Positions 1 through 10,379 of a DNA stretch of 64,000 bases are shown piece after piece. The notes under the pieces are model-generated. The model was not told the origin of the DNA, ran no database searches, and saw only the letters and a list, made by a program, of their open reading frames with translations. Both the position numbers and the translations under genes were made by a program. Origin of the DNA: Enterobacter vonholyi (lineage in GTDB: Bacteria; Pseudomonadota; Gammaproteobacteria; Enterobacterales; Enterobacteriaceae); contig NZ_VTUC01000037.1 in NCBI RefSeq assembly GCF_008364555.1, forward strand, positions 62,001-126,000, in the 5' to 3' direction. The first letter of the stretch is position 1. Every line of letters begins with the position of its first letter.

Positions 1-1125
1 AGCGAGGTGCGGGATATTGCGCAACAGGCCTGCGATAACCTCTGGAGCCTGGGCGTGGCGATGCAAACGTGCAACCTGCCGGGCAGCGACGATGAAGAGG
101 GGCGGATTAAACAAGGCCATGTCGAGCTGGGCCTGGGCATTCACGGCGAGCCCGGGGCTTCCGTGGTGGATACGCAAAACAGCAAAGCCATTATCGACAC
201 CCTAGTGACGCCGTTACGCGCGCAGGCGGGCGAAGGGCGTTTTGCGGTATTGATTAACAATCTTGGCGGCGTATCGGCGCTGGAGATGGCGCTGCTGACC
301 AAAGAGCTGGCGCACTCGGCGCTGAAAGAGAACATCGCGTACCTGATTGGCCCTGCGCCGCTGGTCAGCGCGCTGGATATGAAAGGCTTTTCTCTGACGC
401 TGCTGAAGCTCAATGATTTCTTCGAAAAGGCGATTCACGCCGATGTCGAGACGCTGGGCTGGCAGAAGCCCGTGGCGTTTGCGCCACTGCGTACCGTGAC
501 GCATAGCGCCATTCATGACCGTGTGGAATATACCCCGTCTGACAATCCGCAGGTGCGTGCGTTTGTCTCCGCAGTGTCGACAACGCTGATCCAGCTGGAA
601 AACCGCCTGAACGCGCTGGATGCCAAAGTGGGGGATGGCGATACCGGCTCCACCTTTGCGCAAGGGGCGCGGGATATTGCGCAGCGCCTGGAGGAGAACA
701 CGCTCCCGCTTAATGATGTGTCTAAGCTGCTGCTGCTGGTTGGCGAGCGGCTGGCGACGGTGATGGGCGGGTCGAGCGGGGTGCTGATGTCGATCTTCTT
801 CACTGCGGCAGGGCAAAAGCTTCACGATGGTCAGCCTCTCCCTGAGGCCTTGCTCAGCGGACTGGCGCAGATGAAGCAGTACGGTGGGGCAGATCTCGGC
901 GATCGCACGCTGATCGACGCGCTGCAACCGGCGCTGGAGGCGTTGCTGAAAGGAGATATCGAGGCAGCGGCGAAGGCAGCACAGCACGGTGCCGAAGCAA
1001 CGGCGAAAATGGCGAAAGCCGGCGCGGGACGCTCGTCGTATGTCAATAAAGAGAACCTGGATGGAGTAATGGATCCTGGAGCGGTCGCGATAGCGGAAGT
1101 ATTTAACGTATTGGCGCAGCAGTGA
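1..1125 (+). CDS. dhaK: Dihydroxyacetone kinase, ATP-dependent single-chain type (3' part, cut by window edge)
   Basis: Phosphorylates dihydroxyacetone to dihydroxyacetone phosphate in the cytoplasm, using ATP. The reading frame is open from base 1 (Ser-Glu before the GTG at 7), so this is a truncated gene and not a GTG start. The first ~180 visible residues are the end of the DhaK substrate-binding domain. The last ~190 are a DhaL nucleotide domain with the Mg-ATP aspartates in KVGDGDTGSTFAQGA, then MGGSSGVLMS and GAGRSSYVN. Fusion of both domains on one chain indicates the ATP-dependent type (as in Citrobacter freundii), not the PTS-dependent DhaKLM. It is followed by a REP element and a convergent ahr. 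Confidence 0.88.
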   Translation, partial: SEVRDIAQQACDNLWSLGVAMQTCNLPGSDDEEGRIKQGHVELGLGIHGEPGASVVDTQNSKAIIDTLVTPLRAQAGEGRFAVLINNLGGVSALEMALLTKELAHSALKENIAYLIGPAPLVSALDMKGFSLTLLKLNDFFEKAIHADVETLGWQKPVAFAPLRTVTHSAIHDRVEYTPSDNPQVRAFVSAVSTTLIQLENRLNALDAKVGDGDTGSTFAQGARDIAQRLEENTLPLNDVSKLLLLVGERLATVMGGSSGVLMSIFFTAAGQKLHDGQPLPEALLSGLAQMKQYGGADLGDRTLIDALQPALEALLKGDIEAAAKAAQHGAEATAKMAKAGAGRSSYVNKENLDGVMDPGAVAIAEVFNVLAQQ

Positions 1126-1127
1126 AA

Positions 1128-1161
1128 GTAGGCCGGGTAAGGCGAAGCCGCCACCCGGCAA
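1128..1161. repeat. REP element between dhaK and ahr
   Basis: Imperfect palindrome GGCCGGGTAAGGCG...CGCCACCCGGC just after the dhaK stop. The same core occurs inverted at 6232-6266. It lies between two convergent genes, a usual REP position, and could act as a 3' mRNA stabiliser or weak terminator. Confidence 0.8.
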
Positions 1162-1168
1162 ACTCACA

Positions 1169-2188
1169 TCAGAAATCCGCTTTCAGCACCACGCGGTAGC
1201 GGGCTTTACCGTCGCGCACGTGCTGGATCGCTTCGTTGATTTTCGACATTGGATACAGTTCGGTGGTCGGTGCCACTTTGGTGCGTCCGGCGAATTTCAT
1301 CAGTTTGCGCAGCTCGTACGGCGTACCGGTAGCAGAACCGGATATGCTGCGATCCCCACCGATCAGGGTAAACGCCGGAACCGGCAGCGGCTTCATCACC
1401 GCACCCACGGTGTGGAAGTTACCGCCGTAGGCCAGCGCTTCAAAGTACGGCTGCCAGTCGAGATCCACGTTAACGGTGTTGATGATCAGATCAAACTGGC
1501 CCGCCAGCGCGTTCAGCGCCTGCGGATCGCGGCTGTTCACCACTTTATCCGCCCCCATCGCCAGCACTTCTTTCTCTTTCGCCGGGTTCGAGCTGAACGC
1601 CGTGACTTCGCAGCCCATCGCGTGCAGCAGCTTAATGGCGATATGGCCCAGTCCGCCGATACCGATGACGCCGACGCGGCTGGTGGCTGTTATATGGTGC
1701 ATCAGCAGGGGCTTGAAGACGGTGATACCGCCGCACAGCAGCGGGCCGGCGGATTCGATATCAATGCTCTCCGGCAGCGGGATCACCCATTGCCAGTCGG
1801 CGCGCAGCTTATCGGCAAAACCGCCTTTGTTCAGGATGGTAGGAACGGCGCCTTCGAGGCAGTTGATCTGATTTCCGCTGATACAGGCGTCGCAGTGACC
1901 ACAGCTGCGTGCCGTCCAGCCAATTCCCACGCGCTGGCCCACTTTCAGCCCTTTGTCCTGCGCGGCGCTACCGAGCGCCACGACGCGGCCAATGACTTCG
2001 TGTCCGGCAACCAGCGGATAGCTGGAGAAGCCCCATTCGTTGTCGATCATCGAGAGATCCGAGTGGCAGATCCCGCAGTAATCAACCTGTACTTCGACGT
2101 CTTCTGCTTTTAGTTCGCCCGCATCGTACTCGTACAGCTCAAGTTCTGCACCCGCCTGCGGTGCGGCGTAGCTTTTTATCTTCGACAT
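1169..2188 (-). CDS. ahr: NADPH-dependent aldehyde reductase / zinc alcohol dehydrogenase Ahr (YjgB)
   Basis: Reduces a broad range of aldehydes to alcohols with NADPH in the cytoplasm. Medium-chain zinc dehydrogenase fold: catalytic zinc residues in CGICHSD and GHE near residues 35-65, structural zinc cysteines in [15 protein letters not shown] near 98-112, and the Rossmann motif GIGGLGH near 175. The start chosen is the ATG at 2186-2188, giving 339 residues as in E. coli Ahr, with GGGGGAAA just upstream. An in-frame ATG further upstream would add 14 unconserved residues. In E. coli this gene lies beyond lptG and the idn genes; here it sits next to yjgM. Recognised by near-identity to E. coli YjgB. 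Confidence 0.93.
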   Translation of the reverse strand: MSKIKSYAAPQAGAELELYEYDAGELKAEDVEVQVDYCGICHSDLSMIDNEWGFSSYPLVAGHEVIGRVVALGSAAQDKGLKVGQRVGIGWTARSCGHCDACISGNQINCLEGAVPTILNKGGFADKLRADWQWVIPLPESIDIESAGPLLCGGITVFKPLLMHHITATSRVGVIGIGGLGHIAIKLLHAMGCEVTAFSSNPAKEKEVLAMGADKVVNSRDPQALNALAGQFDLIINTVNVDLDWQPYFEALAYGGNFHTVGAVMKPLPVPAFTLIGGDRSISGSATGTPYELRKLMKFAGRTKVAPTTELYPMSKINEAIQHVRDGKARYRVVLKADF

Positions 2189-2271
2189 CGTGTTTCCCCC
2201 GTTGTGGTGTGAACTGAGAGTGTAGAGCATTCAGTTTACAGCCGCTTAACAGAAGAGGGCAGGAACGAAAG

Positions 2272-2787
2272 TTACAGACTTTTCAGCATTCTGACTTCGC
2301 AATCAACGTGGCCGGTACAGCCCAGCGGCGCATCGATATGCTCAAAGCCCAGATGTTCATACAGGCCGATGGCCTCTTTGAGGAACGCGGTCGTTTCAAG
2401 GTAGCAGCGGGTGAAGCCCTGCTTGCGCGCGTGGTCCAGAGCAATCAGCGCCAGCTTTTTCGCCAGTCCTTGCCCGCGCGCCGTTGGCAGAAAATACATT
2501 TTCTGCAGTTCGCAGATATCCGGCTCGCTGCAGCTGAGGGGCGCCACGCCGCCGCCTCCGACAACCTGGCCGTTCTGCTCGATTACCCAGTAGGCGTGCC
2601 CTGGCTGGCTGTAGAGCTGGTAAAGCGCGTCCAGGTTCGGGTCGGCAACCGTGTAGCCTTTGTCAGCCGTCAGGCCATATTCGGCAGAAACGGTGCGGAT
2701 AACGGCGGCGATAGCCGGGTTATCCTGCTCAGCGATCCGGCGCATCGTCGTCGCGACGGGGGTAATCACGCTCATAGCATTACTCAT
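2272..2787 (-). CDS. yjgM: GNAT-family N-acetyltransferase YjgM
   Basis: Probable acetyl-CoA-dependent N-acetyltransferase; substrate unknown (the E. coli protein has been linked to O-acetylserine or related detoxification, not certain). The GNAT core is visible: LQKMYFLP followed by the acetyl-CoA loop [10 protein letters not shown] (near residue 105), then [20 protein letters not shown]. The ATG at 2785-2787 gives 171 residues, close to the E. coli 167. A second ATG 12 bases inside is equally possible, and neither has a strong ribosome site; a longer frame to 2841 is unlikely. The gene lies 111 bases beyond the end of valS. E. coli has yjgN in this interval, and it is absent here. Confidence 0.85.
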   Translation of the reverse strand: MSNAMSVITPVATTMRRIAEQDNPAIAAVIRTVSAEYGLTADKGYTVADPNLDALYQLYSQPGHAYWVIEQNGQVVGGGGVAPLSCSEPDICELQKMYFLPTARGQGLAKKLALIALDHARKQGFTRCYLETTAFLKEAIGLYEHLGFEHIDAPLGCTGHVDCEVRMLKSL

Positions 2788-2862
2788 TACAAAAATTGAC
2801 ACATAACTGCTGTTAATAGCACCGCAGAAAGGGGAGTGCAAGCGAGGAGTTTTCAGGAAGGA

Positions 2863-2892
2863 TACCCCTTACGCTCTGAAGCGTAAGGGGTA
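2863..2892 (-). terminator. Hairpin after valS
   Basis: Perfect 13-bp stem, TACCCCTTACGCT paired with its complement around a 4-base loop, six bases beyond the valS stop codon. The U-tract on the minus strand is weak (TATCCTTCC), so it may be an incomplete terminator or an mRNA 3'-end stabiliser. Confidence 0.65.
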
Positions 2893-2898
2893 AAAGCA

Positions 2899-5754
2899 TT
2901 ACAGGGCAGCGATAACCGCCTGCTGCTCAATCAGCTTGGTCTTCGCATCGGCGAAGGCAACCAGACGCTCACGCTCTTTCGCGATGACCGCTTCCGGCGC
3001 GCGGGCGACAAAGCCTTCGTTCGCCAGCTTGCTTTCGATTTTGCCAATTTCCACGTCGACTTTCGCCACTTCTTTCGCCAGACGAGCCAGCTCCGCGTCT
3101 TTATCGATCAGACCTGCCATCGGGATCAGAAGCTCGGCGCCGTCGATGATTTTGGTCACGGAAACCGGACCTTTGTCATCCGCAGGCAGCACGGTGATGC
3201 TTTCCAGACGCGCCATGGTTTTCAGGAAGGTGTTGTTCTCTGTGACGCGACGAACAGCCGCTTCGCTGCAGCCACGAAGCAGCAGCTCCAGCGGTTTGCC
3301 AGGGGCAATGTTCATTTCAGCACGGATGTTACGTACCGCAACGATCGCCTGCTTCAGCCACTCGGTATCCGCTGATGCCGCTTCATCCACTTTCGCCGCA
3401 TCGAATTCCGGGAACGGCTGCAGCATGATGGTATCTGCGTTGATGCCAGCAATCACCTTCACGCGCTGCCAGATGGTCTCGGTGATGAATGGAATAACCG
3501 GGTGCGCCAGGCGCAGCAGGCCTTCCAGAACGGTAATCAGCGTGTTGCGCGTGCCGCGCAGTTCCGCCTCGGTGCCGCCGTTCATCACCGGCTTCGCCAG
3601 CTCCAGATACCAGTCGCAGAACTGGTTCCAGGTGAATTCATACAGGATGCCCGCCGCGATGTCGAAGCGGTAGCTGTCCAGCGCCTCGCGGAACGCTTTC
3701 ACCGTCTGGTTGAATTCCGCCAGGATCCAGCGGTCAGCCAGAGACAGCGTCATTTCGCCGCCGTTGAAGCCACAATCCTGATCTTCGGTGTTCATCAGCA
3801 CGAAGCGGCTGGCGTTCCACAGCTTGTTACAGAAGTTTCGGTAACCTTCCAGACGCTTCATGTCCCAGTTGATGTCACGGCCGGTAGAGGCCAGTGCCGC
3901 CAGGGTGAAGCGCAGGGCGTCGGTACCGTGAGCCTCAATCCCGTTCGGGAACTGCTTCTCGGTGCGCTTGCGGATTTTCTCCGCCAGCTGCGGCTGCATC
4001 ATGTTGCCGGTACGTTTTTCCAGCAGCTCTTCCAGAGAGATACCGTCAACCATGTCCAGCGGGTCAATAACGTTCCCCTTGGACTTGGACATCTTCTGGC
4101 CTTCGTCGTCGCGGATCAGACCGGTCATATAGACGGTATGGAACGGAACCTGCGGCTTGCCGTCTTCGTCTTTGATGAAGTGCATGGTCATCATGATCAT
4201 GCGGGCAATCCAGAAGAAGATGATGTCGAAACCGGACACCATCACGCTGGTTGGGTGGAACTGACGCAGCGCGTCAGTGTTTTCTGGCCAGCCAAGGGTG
4301 GAGAAGGTCCACAGCGCGGAGGAGAACCAGGTATCCAGCACGTCTTCGTCCTGACGCAGGGCAACGTCCGCGCTCAGGTTGTTTTCCTGACGCACTTCAT
4401 CTTCGCTGCGACCAACGTAGACGTTGCCTTCGTTGTCGTACCATGCCGGGATACGGTGACCCCACCACAGCTGACGAGAGATACACCAGTCCTGAATATC
4501 GCGCATCCAGGAGAAGTACATGTTTTCGTACTGCTTCGGCACGAACTGAATGCTGCCGTTCTCAACCGCTTCAACAGCTGGTTTCGCCAGCACGTCGGCA
4601 CGCACGTACCACTGGTCGGTCAGCATTGGCTCGATCACCACGCCGCCACGGTCGCCGTACGGCACGGTCAGATCGTGAGGTTTGATCTCTTCCAGCAGGC
4701 CGAGTGCGTCGACGGCAGCCACGATCGCTTTACGCGCGGCAAAGCGTTCCAGCTTCTGGAACTCCGCCGGGATGTCGCTGGAGTAAACGTCAGACTCTTC
4801 GCCTTTGGTATCATACACTTCTGCGCTTTCGCGGATATCGCCGTCGAAGGTCAGGATGTTGATCATCGGCAGGGCGTGACGACGACCCACTTCATAGTCG
4901 TTGAAGTCGTGCGCAGGGGTGATTTTTACGCAGCCGGTGCCTTTTTCCATGTCGGCGTGTTCGTCGCCCACAATCGGAATACGGCGGTTTACCAGCGGCA
5001 GCACCACGAATTTGCCGATCAGATCTTTATAACGTGGATCTTCCGGGTTAACAGCCACGCCGGTATCGCCCAGCAGGGTTTCCGGACGGGTGGTTGCGAC
5101 CACCAGGTAATCTTTACCGTCGGCGGTTTTTGCGCCGTCGGCCAGCGGATAGCGGATGTGCCACATGGAGCCTTTAGACTCGCGGTTTTCCACTTCCAGG
5201 TCAGAGATGGCGGTGCGCAGTTTCGGATCCCAGTTTACCAGGCGCTTGCCGCGGTAAATCAGATCTTCTTTATACAGGCGAACGAAGACTTCTTTAACGG
5301 CATTGGACAGGCCTTCATCCATGGTAAAGCGCTCGCGCTCCCAGTCCACGGAGTTGCCAAGACGACGCATCTGACGGGTAATGGTGCCGCCAGATTCCGC
5401 TTTCCACTGCCAGATTTTGTCGATAAAAGCGTCGCGACCGTAGTCGTGGCGGGTTTTTCCTTCTTCAGCGGCAATTTTACGCTCAACCACCATCTGGGTC
5501 GCGATACCCGCGTGGTCAGTCCCCGCCTGCCACAGGGTGTTTTTGCCCTGCATGCGCTGGTAACGGATCATGGTGTCCATGATGGTCTGCTGGAAAGCAT
5601 GACCCATATGCAAACTGCCGGTGACGTTCGGCGGCGGGATCATGATGCAGAAGGACTCTTTGCTTTCGTCGCCGTTAGGCTTGAAATAGCCCTGCTGTTC
5701 CCAGTGCTCGTAAAGCGGCTGTTCGATATCGCGTGGGTTATATGTCTTTTCCAT
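2899..5754 (-). CDS. valS: Valyl-tRNA synthetase
   Basis: Charges tRNA-Val with valine and edits mischarged threonine. It is a class I synthetase of 951 residues, the same length as E. coli ValS. Signature motifs: the HIGH-type motif in [15 protein letters not shown] near residue 40, an editing domain with [15 protein letters not shown] near 220, the KMSKS motif in [10 protein letters not shown] near 555, an anticodon-binding domain with the W-rich [13 protein letters not shown] stretch, and a C-terminal charged coiled coil (about 880-951). The stop of holC overlaps the valS start by one base, so the two are translationally linked. An uninterrupted 768-codon antisense frame is judged a codon-bias artefact. 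Confidence 0.98.
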   Translation of the reverse strand: MEKTYNPRDIEQPLYEHWEQQGYFKPNGDESKESFCIMIPPPNVTGSLHMGHAFQQTIMDTMIRYQRMQGKNTLWQAGTDHAGIATQMVVERKIAAEEGKTRHDYGRDAFIDKIWQWKAESGGTITRQMRRLGNSVDWERERFTMDEGLSNAVKEVFVRLYKEDLIYRGKRLVNWDPKLRTAISDLEVENRESKGSMWHIRYPLADGAKTADGKDYLVVATTRPETLLGDTGVAVNPEDPRYKDLIGKFVVLPLVNRRIPIVGDEHADMEKGTGCVKITPAHDFNDYEVGRRHALPMINILTFDGDIRESAEVYDTKGEESDVYSSDIPAEFQKLERFAARKAIVAAVDALGLLEEIKPHDLTVPYGDRGGVVIEPMLTDQWYVRADVLAKPAVEAVENGSIQFVPKQYENMYFSWMRDIQDWCISRQLWWGHRIPAWYDNEGNVYVGRSEDEVRQENNLSADVALRQDEDVLDTWFSSALWTFSTLGWPENTDALRQFHPTSVMVSGFDIIFFWIARMIMMTMHFIKDEDGKPQVPFHTVYMTGLIRDDEGQKMSKSKGNVIDPLDMVDGISLEELLEKRTGNMMQPQLAEKIRKRTEKQFPNGIEAHGTDALRFTLAALASTGRDINWDMKRLEGYRNFCNKLWNASRFVLMNTEDQDCGFNGGEMTLSLADRWILAEFNQTVKAFREALDSYRFDIAAGILYEFTWNQFCDWYLELAKPVMNGGTEAELRGTRNTLITVLEGLLRLAHPVIPFITETIWQRVKVIAGINADTIMLQPFPEFDAAKVDEAASADTEWLKQAIVAVRNIRAEMNIAPGKPLELLLRGCSEAAVRRVTENNTFLKTMARLESITVLPADDKGPVSVTKIIDGAELLIPMAGLIDKDAELARLAKEVAKVDVEIGKIESKLANEGFVARAPEAVIAKERERLVAFADAKTKLIEQQAVIAAL

Positions 5755-6197
5755 TATTTCCAGGTTGCCGTATTCAGGTTAAAACCAGCCAGGCGGTACG
5801 CTTTGTAGCGTTCGCGCGCCAGTTGTTTCAAAGATTCTTCGTAAGGGACAAAGTCTACCACTTCTGTGAAAGCGGTGGCAAAATCTGCAAAATCTATCCG
5901 CAGGCTAATCAGAATGTCGCGCGCGCTACTGTTGCGCTTTTGCGGCCAGGCAATTTCAACCGGTGCCCCGCCGCGCGGACCTTCGCCTGACAGGTTATGC
6001 GGAACAAAACTCTCCGGCGGGCGGGCCCACAGCGCTTCATCGAGACGAATCGCCTGCTGCTCATCTTCACAGGCTATCAACACGCGTTTGCCTGCGCGCC
6101 AACGTTCTGCGGCAATTTCACACACCAGCTGTTCGACGGCGCTGAGGCCATCCTGATGGGTGTCGTTGTCCAGAAGGTAGAACGTTGCATTCTTCAT
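5754..6197 (-). CDS. holC: DNA polymerase III chi subunit
   Basis: Chi subunit of the replicative polymerase clamp-loader complex; it pairs with psi (HolD) and contacts single-strand binding protein on the lagging strand. 147 residues, as in E. coli. The N-terminus [14 protein letters not shown] and the central segment [19 protein letters not shown] are typical of the family. It lies between pepA and valS with a one-base overlap into valS, the same pepA-holC-valS order as in E. coli. The gap to pepA (6198-6283) holds a REP element. Confidence 0.96.
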   Translation of the reverse strand: MKNATFYLLDNDTHQDGLSAVEQLVCEIAAERWRAGKRVLIACEDEQQAIRLDEALWARPPESFVPHNLSGEGPRGGAPVEIAWPQKRNSSARDILISLRIDFADFATAFTEVVDFVPYEESLKQLARERYKAYRLAGFNLNTATWK

Positions 6198-6231
6198 ATA
6201 TGGGGCTTCTTGTGCTCACTTTAAATGCTTA

Positions 6232-6266
6232 AGCCGGGCGGCGGCTTCGCCTTACCCGGCCTACGG
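6232..6266. repeat. REP element between pepA and holC
   Basis: Palindrome GCCGGGCGGCGGCTTCGCC...ACCCGGCCTACGG, in opposite orientation to the copy at 1128-1161. It lies in the 86-base gap between the pepA stop and the holC start on the same strand, where it could separate the two transcripts. Confidence 0.8.
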
Positions 6267-6283
6267 TTTACTGCCGTTTTGAC

Positions 6284-7798
<1,515 letters not shown>

Positions 7799-7994
7799 CT
7801 ACGCTCCTGAATCTTAAAGACAACGGCGGCAGCTACGGATAGAATTGAAACCTTTCGTAACTCATGTCCGCTGTTGTGGTGACTTCGTGTTAATCTTACG
7901 TTACTACGGTTTCGACACGTCAGAAACAATCCTGAAGCGTGAATCCGCCGGATGTTTTAATCTTAGCGATGATTTCGACGACTCAAGAGAATAA

Positions 7995-8012
7995 ATGACG
8001 TTTAAGCCATGA
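7995..8012 (+). CDS. Putative 5-codon mini-ORF upstream of lptF
   Basis: ATG ACG TTT AAG CCA TGA. A possible ribosome site (AAGAGA) lies about five bases upstream. Its TGA overlaps the ATG of the next mini-ORF at 8009 in an ATGA arrangement. Nothing is known of it; it is listed because it begins a start-stop overlap cascade that ends at the lptF start. It may be chance. Confidence 0.25.
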   Translation: MTFKP

Positions 8013-8065
8013 AACAAGCGATTTTCCAGCAAAGAGACGGGTTTTTACGGGCGTATTTAAAGTGA
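8009..8065 (+). CDS. Putative 18-residue leader peptide coupled to lptF
   Basis: Encodes MKQAIFQQRDGFLRAYLK. The TGA stop (8063-8065) overlaps the GTG start of lptF (8062-8064) in a GTGA arrangement, and its own ATG overlaps the stop of a five-codon ORF just upstream. lptF has no evident Shine-Dalgarno sequence before its GTG, so termination and reinitiation from this frame would explain its translation. This is inference; no family is recognised, and the frame has no strong ribosome site itself. Confidence 0.35.
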   Translation: MKQAIFQQRDGFLRAYLK

Positions 8066-9162
8066 TAATCATAAGATATCTGGTGCGGGAGACGCTCAAA
8101 AGCCAACTGGCGATCCTTTTCATCCTGCTGCTGATTTTTTTCTGTCAGAAGCTGGTTAAGATCCTCGGTGCGGCCGTTGACGGCGAAATTCCAACAAATC
8201 TGGTACTTTCCCTGCTTGGTTTAGGGATCCCGGAAATGGCGCAGCTTATCCTGCCGCTAAGTCTTTTCCTTGGCCTTCTCATGACGCTTGGGAAACTCTA
8301 CACCGAGAGTGAAATCACGGTGATGCACGCCTGCGGCCTGAGCAAAGCGGTGCTGGTGAAAGCCGCCATGATACTGGCGCTGTTCACGGGTATCGTTGCG
8401 GCGGTGAATGTGATGTGGGCGGGGCCCATGTCTTCCCGCCATCAGGACGAAGTGCTGGCCGAAGCGAAAGCCAACCCCGGCATGGCGGCGTTAGCCCAGG
8501 GGCAGTTCCAGCAGGCAACCGACGGAAACTCCGTGCTGTTTATTGAGAGCGTTGACGGCAGTAAATTCAACGACGTCTTCCTTGCGCAGCTGCGTCCCAA
8601 AGGAAACGCGCGTCCTTCAGTGGTGGTTGCAGACTCCGGTCAGCTTGCTCAGCGCAAAGATGGTTCACAGGTCGTGACGCTGAACAAAGGTACCCGTTTC
8701 GAAGGCACCGCGATGCTGCGTGACTTCCGTATTACGGATTTCCAGAACTATCAGGCCATTATCGGCCATCAGACCGTGGCGCTCGATCCAACGGATACCG
8801 AGCAAATGGACATGCGTACCCTCTGGAATACCGATACTGACCGGGCGCGTGCTGAGTTCCACTGGCGTATCACGCTCGTCTTCACCGTGTTTATGATGGC
8901 GCTGATTGTCGTTCCGCTGAGCGTGGTGAACCCGCGTCAGGGACGCGTGCTATCTATGCTGCCGGCGATGCTGCTTTACCTGATCTATTTCCTGCTGCAA
9001 ACCTCGATTCGTTCCAACGGCGCGAAGGGTAAGCTGGACCCTATGGTCTGGACATGGTTCGTCAACAGCCTGTACATCTTACTGGCGCTGGGGTTAAACC
9101 TGTGGGATACGGTGCCTGTGCGCCGTATACGTGCCCGATTCTCGCGTAAAGGAGCCATCTAA
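8062..9162 (+). CDS. lptF: LPS export ABC transporter permease LptF
   Basis: Inner-membrane half of the LptB2FG transporter, which extracts lipopolysaccharide and pushes it onto the LptC-LptA bridge. 366 residues. Transmembrane segments are near residues 12-35, 55-80 and 100-120, then a periplasmic beta-jellyroll domain (about 130-265), then three C-terminal membrane segments from about 270. The GTG start at 8062 gives MIIIRYLVRETLKSQL, identical in form to E. coli LptF. No clear Shine-Dalgarno is seen, and the start overlaps a mini-ORF stop. The last base of the stop is the first base of the lptG start. Its partners lptB, lptA and lptC are only 8-10 kb away here. Confidence 0.97.
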   Translation: MIIIRYLVRETLKSQLAILFILLLIFFCQKLVKILGAAVDGEIPTNLVLSLLGLGIPEMAQLILPLSLFLGLLMTLGKLYTESEITVMHACGLSKAVLVKAAMILALFTGIVAAVNVMWAGPMSSRHQDEVLAEAKANPGMAALAQGQFQQATDGNSVLFIESVDGSKFNDVFLAQLRPKGNARPSVVVADSGQLAQRKDGSQVVTLNKGTRFEGTAMLRDFRITDFQNYQAIIGHQTVALDPTDTEQMDMRTLWNTDTDRARAEFHWRITLVFTVFMMALIVVPLSVVNPRQGRVLSMLPAMLLYLIYFLLQTSIRSNGAKGKLDPMVWTWFVNSLYILLALGLNLWDTVPVRRIRARFSRKGAI

Positions 9163-10244
9163 TGCAGGCGTTTGGCGTTCTTGATCGCTATATCGGTAAA
9201 ACCATTTTTACCACCATCATGATGACGTTGTTCATGCTGGTGTCGCTCTCCGGCATTATCAAATTTGTCGATCAGCTGAAAAAAGCCGGGCAGGGGAGCT
9301 ATGACGCGCTGGGCGCGGGGATGTATACCCTGCTCAGCGTGCCGAAAGATGTACAGATCTTCTTCCCGATGGCGGCACTGCTGGGGGCGCTGCTGGGGCT
9401 GGGAATGCTGGCGCAGCGCAGTGAGCTGGTCGTTATGCAGGCCTCGGGTTTTACCCGTATGCAGGTTGCGCTGTCGGTGATGAAAACCGCAATCCCACTG
9501 GTGCTGTTGACCATGGCGATTGGCGAATGGGTTGCGCCTCAGGGTGAACAGATGGCGCGTAACTACCGTGCTCAGGCCATGTACGGTGGTTCGCTGCTCT
9601 CGACTCAGCAAGGTTTATGGGCTAAAGACGGTAAAAACTTCGTCTACATCGAACGGGTGAAGGGGAATGATGAACTGGGCGGGGTGAGCATCTACGCTTT
9701 CGATGACCAGCGCCGTCTGCAGTCCGTTCGCCACGCCTCTTCGGCGAAATTTGACGCCGAACATAAGCAGTGGCGGTTATCCCAGGTTGATGAATCCGAC
9801 CTGACCGATCCGAAACAGATTACGGGTTCTCAGACGGTAACCGGCACGTGGAAGACCAACCTGACGCCTGACAAGCTCGGTGTTGTTGCCTTGGATCCTG
9901 ACGCGCTCTCCATCAGCGGTCTGCACAACTATGTGAAATATCTGAAGTCGAGCGGACAGGATGCGGGACGTTATCAGCTCAACATGTGGAGCAAAATCTT
10001 CCAGCCAATGTCCGTGGCGGTAATGATGCTGATGGCGCTGTCGTTTATCTTCGGTCCGTTGCGCAGCGTGCCGATGGGGGTTCGCGTCGTGACCGGCATC
10101 AGCTTCGGCTTTGTGTTCTACGTGCTCGATCAGATCTTCGGTCCGCTGACGCTGGTTTATGGCATTCCGCCGATAATTGGTGCGCTGCTGCCAAGCGCCA
10201 GCTTCCTCCTGATCAGCCTGTGGCTGATGTTGAAACGCTCCTGA
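9162..10244 (+). CDS. lptG: LPS export ABC transporter permease LptG
   Basis: Second permease of the LptB2FG complex. 360 residues with the same architecture as LptF: N-terminal membrane segments (about 13-35, 60-85, 100-120), a periplasmic jellyroll domain (about 130-265) and C-terminal membrane segments (about 275-355). N-terminus MQAFGVLDRYIGKTIF. The TAATG overlap with lptF indicates translational coupling. It is followed by a perfect 28-bp palindrome and then arcB; in E. coli the genes after lptG are yjgR and the idn genes, so this boundary is a rearrangement point. Confidence 0.97.
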   Translation: MQAFGVLDRYIGKTIFTTIMMTLFMLVSLSGIIKFVDQLKKAGQGSYDALGAGMYTLLSVPKDVQIFFPMAALLGALLGLGMLAQRSELVVMQASGFTRMQVALSVMKTAIPLVLLTMAIGEWVAPQGEQMARNYRAQAMYGGSLLSTQQGLWAKDGKNFVYIERVKGNDELGGVSIYAFDDQRRLQSVRHASSAKFDAEHKQWRLSQVDESDLTDPKQITGSQTVTGTWKTNLTPDKLGVVALDPDALSISGLHNYVKYLKSSGQDAGRYQLNMWSKIFQPMSVAVMMLMALSFIFGPLRSVPMGVRVVTGISFGFVFYVLDQIFGPLTLVYGIPPIIGALLPSASFLLISLWLMLKRS

Positions 10245-10253
10245 TTGACCTCT

Positions 10254-10281
10254 CCTCGCTTCCGGTTAACCGGAAGCGAGG
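10254..10281. repeat. Perfect 28-bp palindrome in the lptG-arcB gap
   Basis: CCTCGCTTCCGGTT followed directly by its exact reverse complement, starting 10 bases after the lptG stop. It could fold as a terminator stem, but no T-run follows on either strand. It sits at a synteny junction relative to E. coli. Confidence 0.85.
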
Positions 10282-10379
10282 CTAATCACCTGTTTCACCC
10301 CGCACTTTTTCTCATAACCTTCAACGCCTCGCCCTGAATTTGAGTATTATTGAGCGATAACGTCGTGAAGGGATCCTCT

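Noticed and set aside
214-1167. 317-codon frame antisense to dhaK
   Set aside because: Arg/Gln-rich composition typical of a shadow frame; the DhaK/DhaL motifs on the plus strand explain the region.
3502-5808. 768-codon open frame antisense to valS
   Set aside because: It mirrors valS exactly and shows no family features. Highly expressed genes that avoid TTA, CTA and TCA codons leave one antisense frame free of stops.
10254-10281. The perfect palindrome as a rho-independent terminator of lptG
   Set aside because: The stem is strong but there is no T-run on either strand, so it is listed as a repeat only.
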